A stretch of DNA of 64,000 nt from Achromobacter arsenitoxydans SY8 (lineage in GTDB: Bacteria; Pseudomonadota; Gammaproteobacteria; Burkholderiales; Burkholderiaceae_B): contig NZ_AGUF01000055.1 in NCBI RefSeq assembly GCF_000236785.1, positions 124,001-188,000 on the forward strand, given 5' to 3'. This document shows positions 1 to 8,822 of the stretch, one piece after another; position 1 is the stretch's first letter; each line of letters opens with the position of its first letter. The notes below the pieces were generated by a model. That model had not been told where the DNA came from. It was given only the letters and a program-made list of their open reading frames with translations, and made no database searches. The translations under genes were made by a program, and so were the position numbers.

Positions 1-1563
1 GGCTTCCCCAAGCGCAGCGAGTCCGAGTACGACGCATTCGGCACGGCGCATTCGTCCACCTCGATCTCGGCGGCGCTGGGCATGGCGGTCGCCTCGCGCA
101 ATGCCGGCGTGCAGCGCCAGCACATCGCCGTGATCGGCGACGGCGCAATGTCCGCGGGCATGGCCTTCGAGGCCATGAACAACGCGGGGGTCACGCCCAA
201 CATCAACCTGCTGGTGATCCTGAACGACAACGACATGTCGATCTCGCCGCCGGTGGGGGCCCTGAACCGCTACCTGGCCCGCCTGATGTCGGGCCGGTTC
301 TACGCAGCCGCCAAGAACGTGGGGCGCGCGGTGCTGCAGCACGTGCCGCCGGTGCTCGAACTGGCGCGACGCTTCGAAGAACACGCCAAGGGCATGGTCA
401 CGCCGGCCACCCTGTTCGAAGAGTTCGGCTTCAACTACGTCGGCCCCATCGACGGCCACGACCTGGACGCGCTGGTTCCCACCCTGCAGAACCTGAAGGC
501 GCTGGAAGGCTTGCAGTTCCTGCACGTAGTCACCCGGAAGGGACAGGGCTACAAGCTGGCCGAGGCCGATCCCGTGCTGTACCACGGCCCGGGCAAGTTC
601 GATCCCGCCGTCGGCATCCAGCAGTCCAAGGCGCCGGGCAAGCGCACGTTCACGCAGGTGTTCGGCAAGTGGCTCTGCGACACGGCGCAGCAGGACAAGC
701 GCCTGGTCGCCGTTACGCCCGCCATGCGCGAAGGCAGCGGGCTGGTGGAGTTTGAACAGCGCTTTCCGCAGCGCTATTTCGACGTCGGCATCGCCGAGCA
801 GCACGCCGTCACGTTTGCCGCCGGCGTCGCCTGCGAAGGCCAAAAGCCGGTCGTCGCCATCTATTCGACGTTCATGCAGCGTGGCTACGACCAGTTCATC
901 CATGACGTCGCCCTGCAGAACCTGGATGTCACGTTCGCGCTGGACCGCGCCGGCATCGTGGGCGCCGACGGCGCCACGCACGCGGGCAATTACGACATCG
1001 CGTTCCTGCGTTGCGTGCCGAACATGGTGGTCGCCACCCCGTCCGACGAAAACGAAACGCGCCTGCTGCTGTCGACCTGTTATCAATACCCCGGCCCCGC
1101 ATCGGTGCGCTATCCCCGCGGCGCGGGCTGCGGCGCGCCGGAGTCCGACGGCCTGGACGTCGTCGAACTGGGCAAGGGCGTTATCCGCCGCGAGGGCAAG
1201 AAGATCGCCATCCTGGGCTTCGGCACGCTGGTGCAGGCCGCGCTGGCCGCCGCCGGGAAGCTGGACGCCACCGTGGCCGACATGCGTTTCGTCAAGCCGA
1301 TCGACCGGGAACTGATCCTGGACCTGGCAGGCCGGCACGACGCGATCGTTACCGTGGAAGACGCTTGCATCATGGGTGGCGCGGGCAGCGCGGTGCTTGA
1401 AACGCTTAGCGCGGCCGGCGTGCAGATTCCGGTGCTGCAGCTGGGTCTGCCGGACGAGTTCATCGACCACGGCGAGCAATCGGCACTGCTCGCCGGCCTG
1501 GGCCTGGACGCGGCCGGGATCGAGCAGTCCATCCGCGCCCGATACGCCGGCCTGCTGGGCTGA
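1..1563 (+). CDS. dxs: 1-deoxy-D-xylulose-5-phosphate synthase, 5' end outside window
   Basis: This thiamine-diphosphate enzyme condenses pyruvate with glyceraldehyde 3-phosphate to make 1-deoxy-D-xylulose 5-phosphate, the entry to the MEP isoprenoid pathway, and also supplies thiamine and pyridoxal synthesis. About 520 residues are visible in the frame open from base 1. The family is about 620 residues, so roughly 100 N-terminal residues are missing. The ThDP-binding stretch [18 protein letters not shown] is seen near the start. The transketolase-like pyrimidine domain carries [13 protein letters not shown] with the catalytic Glu. A transketolase C-terminal domain follows and ends normally. 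The next gene, folE2, is 187 bp downstream on the same strand. The identification is firm; only the start is unseen. Confidence 0.97.
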   Translation, partial: GFPKRSESEYDAFGTAHSSTSISAALGMAVASRNAGVQRQHIAVIGDGAMSAGMAFEAMNNAGVTPNINLLVILNDNDMSISPPVGALNRYLARLMSGRFYAAAKNVGRAVLQHVPPVLELARRFEEHAKGMVTPATLFEEFGFNYVGPIDGHDLDALVPTLQNLKALEGLQFLHVVTRKGQGYKLAEADPVLYHGPGKFDPAVGIQQSKAPGKRTFTQVFGKWLCDTAQQDKRLVAVTPAMREGSGLVEFEQRFPQRYFDVGIAEQHAVTFAAGVACEGQKPVVAIYSTFMQRGYDQFIHDVALQNLDVTFALDRAGIVGADGATHAGNYDIAFLRCVPNMVVATPSDENETRLLLSTCYQYPGPASVRYPRGAGCGAPESDGLDVVELGKGVIRREGKKIAILGFGTLVQAALAAAGKLDATVADMRFVKPIDRELILDLAGRHDAIVTVEDACIMGGAGSAVLETLSAAGVQIPVLQLGLPDEFIDHGEQSALLAGLGLDAAGIEQSIRARYAGLLG

Positions 1564-1750
1564 ATCCCGCATGTGGGCGAGGGCGCAAGACCTTCGTCCA
1601 CATGGATGAAACAGTCTGTTCCGGCCCCGCCAACATACGAATTGAAGGGTTTCCCCTGGCGATTGCCGGCGTATGGGCGATAATGGGGCCCTCTCAAGAT
1701 TACTAGGCCTGCGCGTTGTCGCGATCCACCGCCTAGACAGGTAAGCCGAA

Positions 1751-2548
1751 ATGAATTCTCCGATCGACCCCGCCATCGTGATGCCCGACGTCCAGAGTTC
1801 GGCGGACACGCGGCACATCCCGATTCAGCGCGTCGGCATCCGTGGCGTGCGCCACCCCATGCTGATCGAAAGCGGCGATGGCTCGCCCCAGGGCACCGTG
1901 GCCAACTGGACGCTGACCGTCGCCCTGCCGCCCGAGGAAAAGGGCACTCACATGTCGCGCTTCGTGGCCCTGCTGGAAAAGTACCGCAGCACGCCCATGA
2001 CGCCGACGCTGTTCCGCGCCATGGCAGCCGACATGCTGCCCTTGCTGCATGCCGAGCGCGGCGACATCACCGCGGCGTTCCCGTACTTCATCAACAAGTC
2101 TGCCCCGATCTCCGGCGTGCAGAGCCTGCTTGACTACGAAGTCCAGTGGATCGCCCGCGCCCAGGCCGACAGCGTTGAATTTGAACTGGTCGTGCAGGTG
2201 CCCGTCACCAGCCTGTGCCCGTGTTCCAAGGCCATTTCCGAATACGGCGCGCACAACCAGCGTTCGCACGTGACGGTCTCGGCCATCCTTTCCGACGACA
2301 TCGGCATGGACGGCGTCATTCGCCTCATCGAAGAAGAGGGTTCCTGCGAACTGTGGGGCCTGCTCAAGCGGCCCGACGAAAAGTACGTCACCGAACGCGC
2401 CTACGACAATCCCAAGTTCGTCGAAGACCTGGTGCGCGACGTGGCGGCTCGCCTGAATGCGCACCCCGGCATTGCGCGCTACCGCGTGGAAGCCGAGAAC
2501 TTCGAATCCATCCATAACCACTCGGCCTACGCCGTCGTGGAAGGCTGA
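1751..2548 (+). CDS. folE2: GTP cyclohydrolase FolE2 (type IB)
   Basis: FolE2 converts GTP to 7,8-dihydroneopterin triphosphate, the first step of folate synthesis, in the cytosol. It is the metal-promiscuous type IB enzyme, unrelated in sequence to zinc-dependent FolE. The protein has 265 residues, the usual length. The type IB signature with the catalytic cysteine is present as [20 protein letters not shown], with Cys156 and Cys158. The ATG start is preceded by GGTAAG. In several bacteria FolE2 is induced by zinc limitation through Zur, but I could not find a convincing Zur palindrome upstream. The DUF817 gene follows after only 7 bases, suggesting co-transcription. Confidence 0.95.
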   Translation: MNSPIDPAIVMPDVQSSADTRHIPIQRVGIRGVRHPMLIESGDGSPQGTVANWTLTVALPPEEKGTHMSRFVALLEKYRSTPMTPTLFRAMAADMLPLLHAERGDITAAFPYFINKSAPISGVQSLLDYEVQWIARAQADSVEFELVVQVPVTSLCPCSKAISEYGAHNQRSHVTVSAILSDDIGMDGVIRLIEEEGSCELWGLLKRPDEKYVTERAYDNPKFVEDLVRDVAARLNAHPGIARYRVEAENFESIHNHSAYAVVEG

Positions 2549-2555
2549 GCAATTC

Positions 2556-3479
2556 GTGCGCCATCCGGCGGCCAATGACTGGCCGCTCATCGCGCGGCTG
2601 CAGCACTGGGAATCGCGGCTGGCCGGAAATCTGGCCGGCCGCGGCCGTTTTGGCGTCGCGCTGTACGAATTCTTCCGCTTCGGCGTGAAACAGGCCTGGG
2701 CCTGCCTGTTCGGCGGCCTGATGTGCGCGCTCCTGCTGGCCACGCATTGGTGGTATCCCAGCGATGCCGTCCTGGCCCGCTATGACTTCCTGACGCTGGC
2801 GGCGTTCGCCATCCAGGCCGTGCTGCTGGCGCTGCGCATGGAAACCTGGGACGAGGCGCGCGTGATCCTGATGTTCCATGTGGTGGGCACCTGCATGGAG
2901 ATCTTCAAGACGGCGGCGGGTTCCTGGGTCTATCCCGAGCCCAGCGTGCTGCGGATCGGCGGGGTGCCGCTATTCACCGGCTTCATGTACGCCGCGGTGG
3001 GCAGCTACCTGGCGCGGGTCTGGCGCCTGTTCGACTTCCGGTTCCGCGCGCATCCGCCGCTTGCCGCGACCGCGGCGCTGTCGGTGCTGATCTACGTGAA
3101 CTTCTTCGCGCACCATTTCGTCATGGATTTCCGGTGGGCGCTGTTTGCGCTTACTGGTGTGCTGTTCGCGCGCACGTGGGTATATTTCCGCATCTGGCGC
3201 GACTACCGGCGCATGCCGCTGCTGCTGGGATTCGTGCTGGTGGCGCTGTTCATCTGGTTTGCGGAGAACATTGGCACCTTCGCCAATGCTTGGCGCTACC
3301 CGAATCAGGCGCAGGCCTGGCAGCTTGTGTCCATCGCCAAGCTGGGTTCCTGGTTCCTCCTGATGATCATCAGCTACGTGATGGTCAGCGTGGTCAACCG
3401 CCCGCGGCCCATCGAGGCGGCCGATCTCCCCGCTGCGGATGGCGCAAGACCGGCCAGCAACACGTCCCTTATTTCATGA
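2556..3479 (+). CDS. DUF817 family integral membrane protein
   Basis: A 307-residue, strongly hydrophobic protein with about seven or eight predicted membrane helices. It matches the DUF817 family in overall character, including an aromatic-rich region around VGTCMEIFKTAAGSWVYPEP and a conserved LFIWFAENIGTFANAW stretch. I chose the GTG at 2556, seven bases after the folE2 stop and with GGAAGG about 11 bases upstream. A longer frame would begin inside folE2. The function is unknown. Tight spacing with folE2 suggests a shared transcript. The family assignment is from memory of conserved motifs. Confidence 0.8.
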   Translation: MRHPAANDWPLIARLQHWESRLAGNLAGRGRFGVALYEFFRFGVKQAWACLFGGLMCALLLATHWWYPSDAVLARYDFLTLAAFAIQAVLLALRMETWDEARVILMFHVVGTCMEIFKTAAGSWVYPEPSVLRIGGVPLFTGFMYAAVGSYLARVWRLFDFRFRAHPPLAATAALSVLIYVNFFAHHFVMDFRWALFALTGVLFARTWVYFRIWRDYRRMPLLLGFVLVALFIWFAENIGTFANAWRYPNQAQAWQLVSIAKLGSWFLLMIISYVMVSVVNRPRPIEAADLPAADGARPASNTSLIS

Positions 3480-3490
3480 TCCGCCCGGGC

Positions 3491-3519
3491 TTGCGCGAGT
3501 TTGCCCAATCGGCGATAAT
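3491..3519 (+). promoter_or_regulatory. Possible promoter of the rpsF ribosomal operon
   Basis: TTGCGC (3491-3496) and GATAAT (3514-3519) are separated by 17 bases and read towards rpsF. This would give a leader of roughly 135 bases before the rpsF start. The -35 is weak and the -10 good, so this is a pattern-based call only. A long leader would fit the S6:S18 autoregulatory RNAs known for rpsF operons, but I could not draw the conserved motif with confidence. Confidence 0.4.
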
Positions 3520-3662
3520 CGAGAGCTTTCTTGCTCGACCACCCATGGTTTTTGGGTAGCGGGCTGCCCCTTGCGGCGTATCGTCAATGTCGTAATCACC
3601 CCTGATGGAAAGCGCGGGTGCAAGACGGTCGGCCAGCAAGACATCCTCAAGGAGTTTTACCC

Positions 3663-4037
3663 ATGCGTCACTACGAAGTAGTGTTTATCGTTCACCCCGA
3701 CCAAAGCGAGCAAGTGCCCGCCATGGTCGAGCGTTACCAAGCGCTGGTTACGGGCCAGGGCGGCTCGATCCACCGCCTGGAAGACTGGGGTCGCCGTCAA
3801 CTGGCCTACCCGATCCAGAAGCTCGTCAAGGCTCACTACGTCTGCCTGAACATCGAGTGCGGCCAAGCCACGCTGGATGAGCTGGAACACTCGTTCCGCT
3901 ACAACGACGCCGTCCTGCGCCACCTGGTCATCAAGACCAAGAAGGCCCAGACCACTCCGTCGATCATGATGAAGTCGGTCGAGCGCGAAGAAGCCCGCAA
4001 GGCTTCGGCGGAAGCTGTCGCGGCTCAGCCCGAGTAA
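3663..4037 (+). CDS. rpsF: 30S ribosomal protein S6
   Basis: Ribosomal protein S6 binds 16S rRNA together with S18 in the platform of the small subunit. The 124-residue product begins [17 protein letters not shown], the standard S6 start, and contains the [17 protein letters not shown] region. The ATG at 3663 follows AAGGAG (3649-3654); an in-frame upstream codon at 3618 is not needed. It is the first gene of the rpsF-priB-rpsR-rplI block. All four genes lie on the plus strand with short gaps and a terminator after rplI. Confidence 0.97.
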   Translation: MRHYEVVFIVHPDQSEQVPAMVERYQALVTGQGGSIHRLEDWGRRQLAYPIQKLVKAHYVCLNIECGQATLDELEHSFRYNDAVLRHLVIKTKKAQTTPSIMMKSVEREEARKASAEAVAAQPE

Positions 4038-4088
4038 GACGGGCTCACGCAGAGCTCATCCCATGAAGTCCCCTCGGTGCCTGGCAGG

Positions 4089-4412
4089 ATGAACAAGCTG
4101 GAACTCAGCGCCCGCGTTCTCGAATGCGAGCCTTTGCGCCACACTCCCGCCGGACTGCCAGCCCTGGAAATGCTGCTGGCGCACGAATCGGAAGTCATCG
4201 AAGCCGGCCACCCGCGCCGCGTCGAATTGACGATCGCCGCCGTGGCACTGGGAGATCTGGCGCTGCTGTTGAGAAACACCGCTTTAGGGTCCGAATTGCA
4301 GGTGCAGGGGTTTTTGGCTCCAGCCCGCAAGGACTCGGTGAAGATCAAGCTGCATCTGCAGCAGGTGCGCAAGATTGGCGGAAGCGCTGGAAGCGATCCG
4401 CAGGTGGCTTGA
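4089..4412 (+). CDS. priB: Primosomal replication protein N (PriB)
   Basis: PriB is a small single-stranded DNA-binding OB-fold protein that helps PriA restart stalled forks by reloading DnaB. The 107-residue product begins [20 protein letters not shown], typical of betaproteobacterial PriB. Its place between rpsF and rpsR is the classical location. The ATG at 4089 gives the family start. An in-frame GTG at 4077 would add four residues, and neither has an ideal ribosome binding site. dnaB, its functional partner, lies 2 kb downstream. Confidence 0.9.
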   Translation: MNKLELSARVLECEPLRHTPAGLPALEMLLAHESEVIEAGHPRRVELTIAAVALGDLALLLRNTALGSELQVQGFLAPARKDSVKIKLHLQQVRKIGGSAGSDPQVA

Positions 4413-4531
4413 AGGGAATGAGTAAAAGGTGCGAGAGCGCCTTCTGAAAACGGATAGGTTATGGGGAGTTGGACCCGGCAATTGAAAAAACCCGGGTAGG
4501 ACCAGCCCCCTCAAACATAGAGGCACATATC

Positions 4532-4804
4532 ATGGCTTTCTTCGGAAAACGCAAAGAAAAACGCAAATTCACGCAGCAGAACCCGCTCTTCAAGCGTCGT
4601 AAGTTCTGCCGCTTCACCGCAGCCGGCGTCGAAGAGATCGACTACAAGGATCTGGACACCCTGCGCGACTTCGTGCAAGAAAACGGCAAGATCATCCCGG
4701 CTCGCCTGACCGGCACCAAGGCAATCTACCAGCGCCAGCTGGACACCGCCATCAAGCGCGCGCGCTTCCTGGCCCTGTTGCCTTACACCGACAACCACAA
4801 CTAA
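4532..4804 (+). CDS. rpsR: 30S ribosomal protein S18
   Basis: S18 pairs with S6 on the small-subunit platform. The 90-residue product contains the family core [19 protein letters not shown] and ends in a basic helix ([12 protein letters not shown]). I chose the ATG at 4532, which gives the usual [13 protein letters not shown] start. AGAGG lies about 8-10 bases upstream, and the longer in-frame extension from 4469 lacks family similarity. It lies 119 bases after priB and 14 bases before rplI. Confidence 0.97.
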   Translation: MAFFGKRKEKRKFTQQNPLFKRRKFCRFTAAGVEEIDYKDLDTLRDFVQENGKIIPARLTGTKAIYQRQLDTAIKRARFLALLPYTDNHN

Positions 4805-4818
4805 TCCGGGGCACTGAA

Positions 4819-5274
4819 ATGCAAGTTATTCTGCTCGAAAAAGTCGTCAACCTGGGCAACCTGGGTGAAGTCGTGCGCGTGCGTGATGGCTACGCCCGCA
4901 ACTTCCTGATTCCCCAGAAGAAGGCCCGTCGCGCTACCGACGCCGCCCTGAAGGAATTCGAAGCCCGCCGCGCCGAACTGGAAAAGGCCCAAGCCGAGAA
5001 GCTGGCCGCTGCCCAAGCCCTGGGCGACCGCATGAACGGCTACCAGCTGAAGATCGTCCAGAAGGCTGGCGTCGACGGCCGCCTGTTCGGTTCGGTCACC
5101 AACGCCGACATCGCTGAAGGTCTGAAGAAGGCTTCCTTCGAAGCCGTCGAAAAGGCCCAGGTGCGTCTGCCCAACGGCCAACTGAAGGCCGTCGGTGAAT
5201 TCCCGGTCCAAGTCGCCCTGCACGCTGACGTCGTGGTCGACATCACGGTCCTGGTCGAAGGCGAACTGTCCTAA
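4819..5274 (+). CDS. rplI: 50S ribosomal protein L9
   Basis: L9 binds 23S rRNA near the L1 stalk and helps keep the reading frame. The protein has 151 residues. It starts [19 protein letters not shown], followed by the N-terminal domain motif [16 protein letters not shown], a long helix, and the C-terminal domain ending in [12 protein letters not shown]. It is the last gene of the operon and is followed by a strong intrinsic terminator. Confidence 0.97.
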   Translation: MQVILLEKVVNLGNLGEVVRVRDGYARNFLIPQKKARRATDAALKEFEARRAELEKAQAEKLAAAQALGDRMNGYQLKIVQKAGVDGRLFGSVTNADIAEGLKKASFEAVEKAQVRLPNGQLKAVGEFPVQVALHADVVVDITVLVEGELS

Positions 5275-5295
5275 TCCGGCACTCGCGATAAAAAG

Positions 5296-5323
5296 AAGCC
5301 GGCCCAAGTGCCGGCTTTTTTTT
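5296..5323 (+). terminator. Intrinsic terminator after rplI
   Basis: An 8-bp stem AAGCCGGC/GCCGGCTT (5296-5303 with 5310-5317) and a 6-base loop run straight into eight T residues. It closes the rpsF-rplI operon and separates it from the kinase-like gene and dnaB. Confidence 0.9.
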
Positions 5324-5414
5324 CTTTGCGCCCTTGGTTGCCATTTACCGACGTTGCGCGGGCCTATTTGCCCGCCGCGCGTCCTCGCTCCACGCCAATA
5401 TCCCAGAGGACCTC

Positions 5415-6254
5415 TTGACTCATCCGCCTGTCCATCAGAACGCGCCGCCCAGCCTGCGAGCCTGGCTCGACAGCGTGGATGCCGCGCGCGAGCCCACGGT
5501 GCGGGATGTGCGGATAGACGGAGTGCGCAGCATCATCAAGCGGCGCAGGCCCGGCATCCTGCAAGGCGCCGGCTATGCGCTGCGCTACGTGCGCGCGTTG
5601 TTCCTGGGAGTGGGATGCAAGATCTTTTTGGGCGAGTTCCCGCGGCCAGGCGTCCTTCTGCGCAACGGTCTTGCCCATGAGGCGGAGCGGCTGGCGCAAT
5701 TGTTGCAGGCGGGCTGCCGGGTGCCCGAGGTTTGGTGGCAGGAGCAGAACCTGCTCGTCCTGGAATATGTGGGCCCCGACCTGGCTCACCTGATCCGCAA
5801 AGAGGACTCCACATCGCGCCTGTGGCTGACGCGCGCCGCGGCTGCGGACATGGCGGCCTTCCATGCGCGTGGCCTGTGGCACGGCGGGGCGCAGATTCGC
5901 AACCTGACGCTGCAGGATGGCGAAATATGGCGGATCGACTTCGAAGAGAACATCGGCGCGACGCTCTCCAGGCCGCTGGCCCAGGCGTACGACCTTTTCC
6001 AGATGCTTGCCTCGCTCGTATCGCTGCGTAAACTGGACGACGGCGATGCCCGGACGCTGGGTAAGCTGGCGCTCGAGGTCTACTTGGAAAGCAATCCCGA
6101 CCCCGAGGTCAAGGCCTGCCTGATGCGCCTTGCGCGCGTGCTTTGCGCCATTGCCATGCCCCTGCGCCCCTTGCTCAGGCGCTTCCCCTCGCGCGATGTC
6201 CAAGGGTTTTTCCGCGTCGCGGATATCCTGCAGCCGTTAATATCGAAGTCATGA
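5415..6254 (+). CDS. Kinase-like protein (LPS/RIO-type fold), unknown substrate
   Basis: A 279-residue protein resembling small bacterial protein-kinase-like enzymes of the WaaP/Kdo-kinase/RIO group. It has an ATP-lobe region rich in Lys/Arg, then LLVLEYVGPDLAHLI at the hinge. A catalytic-loop-like HGGAQIRNLTL follows, where His156 and Asn163 stand in for the HxD...N motif. A metal-binding IDFEE contains Asp175. The residue normally Asp in HGD is Gly or Ala here, so activity is uncertain. I chose the TTG at 5415 because AGAGG lies just upstream; another TTG at 5334 lies beside the terminator. Its stop overlaps the dnaB start (ATGA), implying translational coupling. The function is an inference from motifs. 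Confidence 0.65.
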   Translation: MTHPPVHQNAPPSLRAWLDSVDAAREPTVRDVRIDGVRSIIKRRRPGILQGAGYALRYVRALFLGVGCKIFLGEFPRPGVLLRNGLAHEAERLAQLLQAGCRVPEVWWQEQNLLVLEYVGPDLAHLIRKEDSTSRLWLTRAAAADMAAFHARGLWHGGAQIRNLTLQDGEIWRIDFEENIGATLSRPLAQAYDLFQMLASLVSLRKLDDGDARTLGKLALEVYLESNPDPEVKACLMRLARVLCAIAMPLRPLLRRFPSRDVQGFFRVADILQPLISKS

Positions 6255-7633
6255 ATACTCCCGCCGATTCCCAGCTCGAATACCTGCGCGTTCCTCCCCA
6301 TTCCATCGAGGCGGAGCAATCGGTTCTGGGCGGCCTGCTGCTGGACAATACCGCGTGGGACCGCATCGCGGACGTGCTGATCGAAGAAGACTTCTATCGC
6401 CACGACCACCGCTTGATCTGGCACCACATTGCACGCCTGATCGGGCTGGCGCGCCCGGCCGATGTCATCACCGTCCATGAATCGCTCGTCAGCGCCGGCA
6501 AGGCCGAGGACTCCGGCGGGCTGGCCTATCTGAACGCGCTGGCGCACAACACGCCGTCGGCGGCGAACATCCGGCGCTATGGCGAAATCGTGCGCGAGCG
6601 CGCCATGCTGCGCAAGCTGGTGTCCATCGCCGACGAAATTTCCTCGGCGGCCATGAACCCGCAGGGCAAGGAAGCGCGCCAGCTGCTGGACGAAGCCGAG
6701 TCCAAGGTGTTCCAGATCGCCCAGGAGGGCGCGCGCGGCGCTGCCGGCTTCCAAGAGATCCAACCGCTGCTGACGCAGGTGGTCGAGCGCATCGACGAGC
6801 TCTACCACCGCGAAAGCACGTCCGACGTCACGGGCGTGCCCACGGGCTTCACAGACCTGGACAAGATGACGTCCGGCATGCAGGGCGGCGACCTGATCAT
6901 CGTGGCGGGCCGCCCGTCCATGGGCAAGACGTCGTTCTCCATGAACATCGGCGAGCACGTGGCCATCGAGGAAGGGCTGCCAGTGGCGGTGTTCTCCATG
7001 GAAATGGGCGCGGTGCAGCTGGCCATGCGTATGCTGGGTTCGGTCGGCCTGCTGGACCAGCACCGCATGCGTACCGGCAAGCTCATCGCCGAGGACTGGC
7101 CGCGCGTGACGCATGCGGTTCAGCTCATGCAGGACGCCCAGGTCTACATCGACGAATCGCCCGCGCTCAGCCCCATGGAAGTGCGCGCCCGCGCGCGCCG
7201 GCTGGCGCGCCAGTGCGGCCAGCTGGGCCTGATCATCATCGACTACCTGCAGCTCATGTCGGGCAACGGCTCGGGTGAAAACCGGGCCACCGAAGTGTCG
7301 GAAATCAGCCGCTCGCTCAAGGGTCTGGCCAAGGAACTGAACTGCCCGCTGATCGCGCTGTCGCAGCTCAACCGCAGCCTGGAACAGCGCCCCAACAAGC
7401 GTCCCGTGATGAGCGACCTGCGCGAATCGGGCGCTATCGAACAGGACGCCGACGTGATCCTGTTCATCTATCGCGACGAGGTCTACAACCCGGATTCGCC
7501 GGACAAGGGCACCGCCGAAATCATCATCGGCAAGCAGCGTAACGGCCCGATCGGAAGCGTGCGTCTGACCTTCCAGGGGTCCAGCACGCGCTTCCTGAAC
7601 TTCTCGGGCGCGCAGCCGCGGGACATGTACTGA
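6251..7633 (+). CDS. dnaB: Replicative DNA helicase DnaB
   Basis: DnaB is the hexameric 5'-3' helicase that unwinds DNA at the replication fork. The protein has 460 residues. The N-terminal domain (PHSIEAEQSVLGGLLLD) is followed by a linker and the RecA-like ATPase domain. That domain has Walker A GRPSMGKTS near residue 218, Walker B LIIIDYLQLM near 326 and the C-terminal motif ESGAIEQDADVILFIYRDE. The ATG at 6251 overlaps the stop of the kinase-like gene; an upstream in-frame ATG at 6143 lies within that gene. A bidirectional terminator follows. Confidence 0.97.
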   Translation: MNTPADSQLEYLRVPPHSIEAEQSVLGGLLLDNTAWDRIADVLIEEDFYRHDHRLIWHHIARLIGLARPADVITVHESLVSAGKAEDSGGLAYLNALAHNTPSAANIRRYGEIVRERAMLRKLVSIADEISSAAMNPQGKEARQLLDEAESKVFQIAQEGARGAAGFQEIQPLLTQVVERIDELYHRESTSDVTGVPTGFTDLDKMTSGMQGGDLIIVAGRPSMGKTSFSMNIGEHVAIEEGLPVAVFSMEMGAVQLAMRMLGSVGLLDQHRMRTGKLIAEDWPRVTHAVQLMQDAQVYIDESPALSPMEVRARARRLARQCGQLGLIIIDYLQLMSGNGSGENRATEVSEISRSLKGLAKELNCPLIALSQLNRSLEQRPNKRPVMSDLRESGAIEQDADVILFIYRDEVYNPDSPDKGTAEIIIGKQRNGPIGSVRLTFQGSSTRFLNFSGAQPRDMY

Positions 7634-7660
7634 TTCCGCCGAGTCGGCCTTCCTGAAAAA

Positions 7661-7692
7661 AAACCGCGCTTCAATCTGAGCGCGGTTTTTTT
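7661..7692. terminator. Bidirectional terminator between dnaB and the BASS transporter
   Basis: A 10-bp stem (7661-7670 with 7679-7688) and an 8-base loop are flanked by an A run on the left and seven T residues on the right. It can stop both dnaB and the convergent transporter gene. Confidence 0.88.
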
Positions 7693-7704
7693 ACGTGCAA
7701 TGCA

Positions 7705-8682
7705 TCAGTGGGCGGTTTCGGGCCGCTTGCCGTAGCGCGCGGCGAGGACGCCGCAGACCATCAGCTGGATCTGGTGGAACAGCATCAGCGGCAGCACCAC
7801 GGCGCCGACGGCATGGCCGGCAAACAGCACCTGGGCCATCGGGATGCCGCTAGCCAGGCTTTTCTTCGAACCGCAAAAGAGCAGGGTGATGCGGTCTTCG
7901 ATATTGAAGCCGAACACCTTGCCGGCCAGCGCGGACAGGCCCAGCGCCAGCGCCAGGATCACGGCGCAGCTCACCACCAGTCCAACCAGCGCGGGAATCG
8001 GCGTGCTGCTCCACAGGCCTTCGTTAATGGCTTCGGAGAATGCCGTGTAGACCACCAGCAGAATGGAACCCTGGTCCACGAACTTCAGCATGGCCTTGCG
8101 CTTGTGGACCCAGGCGCCGATCCAGCGCCGCGCGAACTGGCCCAGCACGAAGGGCAGTAGCAGTTGCAGCATGATCTTGCCGACGGCGTCGAACGAGATC
8201 GGCGCGCTGCCGGCATTGGCCACGACGGTGCCGACCAGCAGCGGCGTCAGGAAGATGCCGAGCAGGCTGGAGGCGGACGCGCTGCACACGGCTGCGGGGA
8301 CGTTGCCGCGGGCCATGGACGTGAAGGCGATCGCTGACTGCACGGTGGCCGGCAGGCAGCACAGGAACAGAATGCCCAGGTAGAGTTCGGGGGTGACCAG
8401 CGGCTCCAGCACGGGCTTGAGCGCAAGGCCCAGCAGCGGGAACATCAGGAACGTGGCGGAGAAGATCGTCAGGTGCAGCTTCCAGTGCGTCAGGCCGGCA
8501 ATGATTGCCTCGCGGGACAGGCGCGCCCCATGCAGGAAAAACAGCAGGCCCACGGCGATGTTGGTGATCCAGCCGAATACGACCACGCCTTGCCCGTGCG
8601 CGGGCACGATGCTGGCGATGATGACGGTGCAGATCAGATAAAGGGTGAAGCGGTCGGGCAGAAGGCGGACAAGGCGGGACAT
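7705..8682 (-). CDS. Bile acid:sodium symporter-like (BASS/SBF) transporter
   Basis: A 325-residue inner-membrane protein with about nine or ten hydrophobic helices. It belongs to the SBF-like branch of the BASS family (YfeH type). The region SREAIIAGLTHWKLHLTI and the later LPATVQSAIAFTSMARGN and CGSKKSLASGIPMAQVLF stretches are typical, the last two being the discontinuous helices that form the sodium site in the family. The natural substrate cannot be told from sequence. I chose the ATG whose complement ends at 8682; it has no evident Shine-Dalgarno sequence. It is convergent with dnaB and shares its terminator. Confidence 0.85.
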   Translation of the reverse strand: MSRLVRLLPDRFTLYLICTVIIASIVPAHGQGVVVFGWITNIAVGLLFFLHGARLSREAIIAGLTHWKLHLTIFSATFLMFPLLGLALKPVLEPLVTPELYLGILFLCCLPATVQSAIAFTSMARGNVPAAVCSASASSLLGIFLTPLLVGTVVANAGSAPISFDAVGKIMLQLLLPFVLGQFARRWIGAWVHKRKAMLKFVDQGSILLVVYTAFSEAINEGLWSSTPIPALVGLVVSCAVILALALGLSALAGKVFGFNIEDRITLLFCGSKKSLASGIPMAQVLFAGHAVGAVVLPLMLFHQIQLMVCGVLAARYGKRPETAH

Positions 8683-8822
8683 GAGGACGGGAGGGAGGAC
8701 GGAAAGCGGCGGCGCGCCATGCGCGCCGGAAACGGGGCGTATTGTAGACCCGGGGCGCGGCGGTCCGTTGCCGCGCGGGCGCCAGTGTCCGCGCGCTGAG
8801 GCGGACGGCGGGCCTGTTGTGC

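Noticed and set aside
1564..1750. Zur box before folE2
   Set aside because: No palindrome resembling the Zur consensus could be found by eye.
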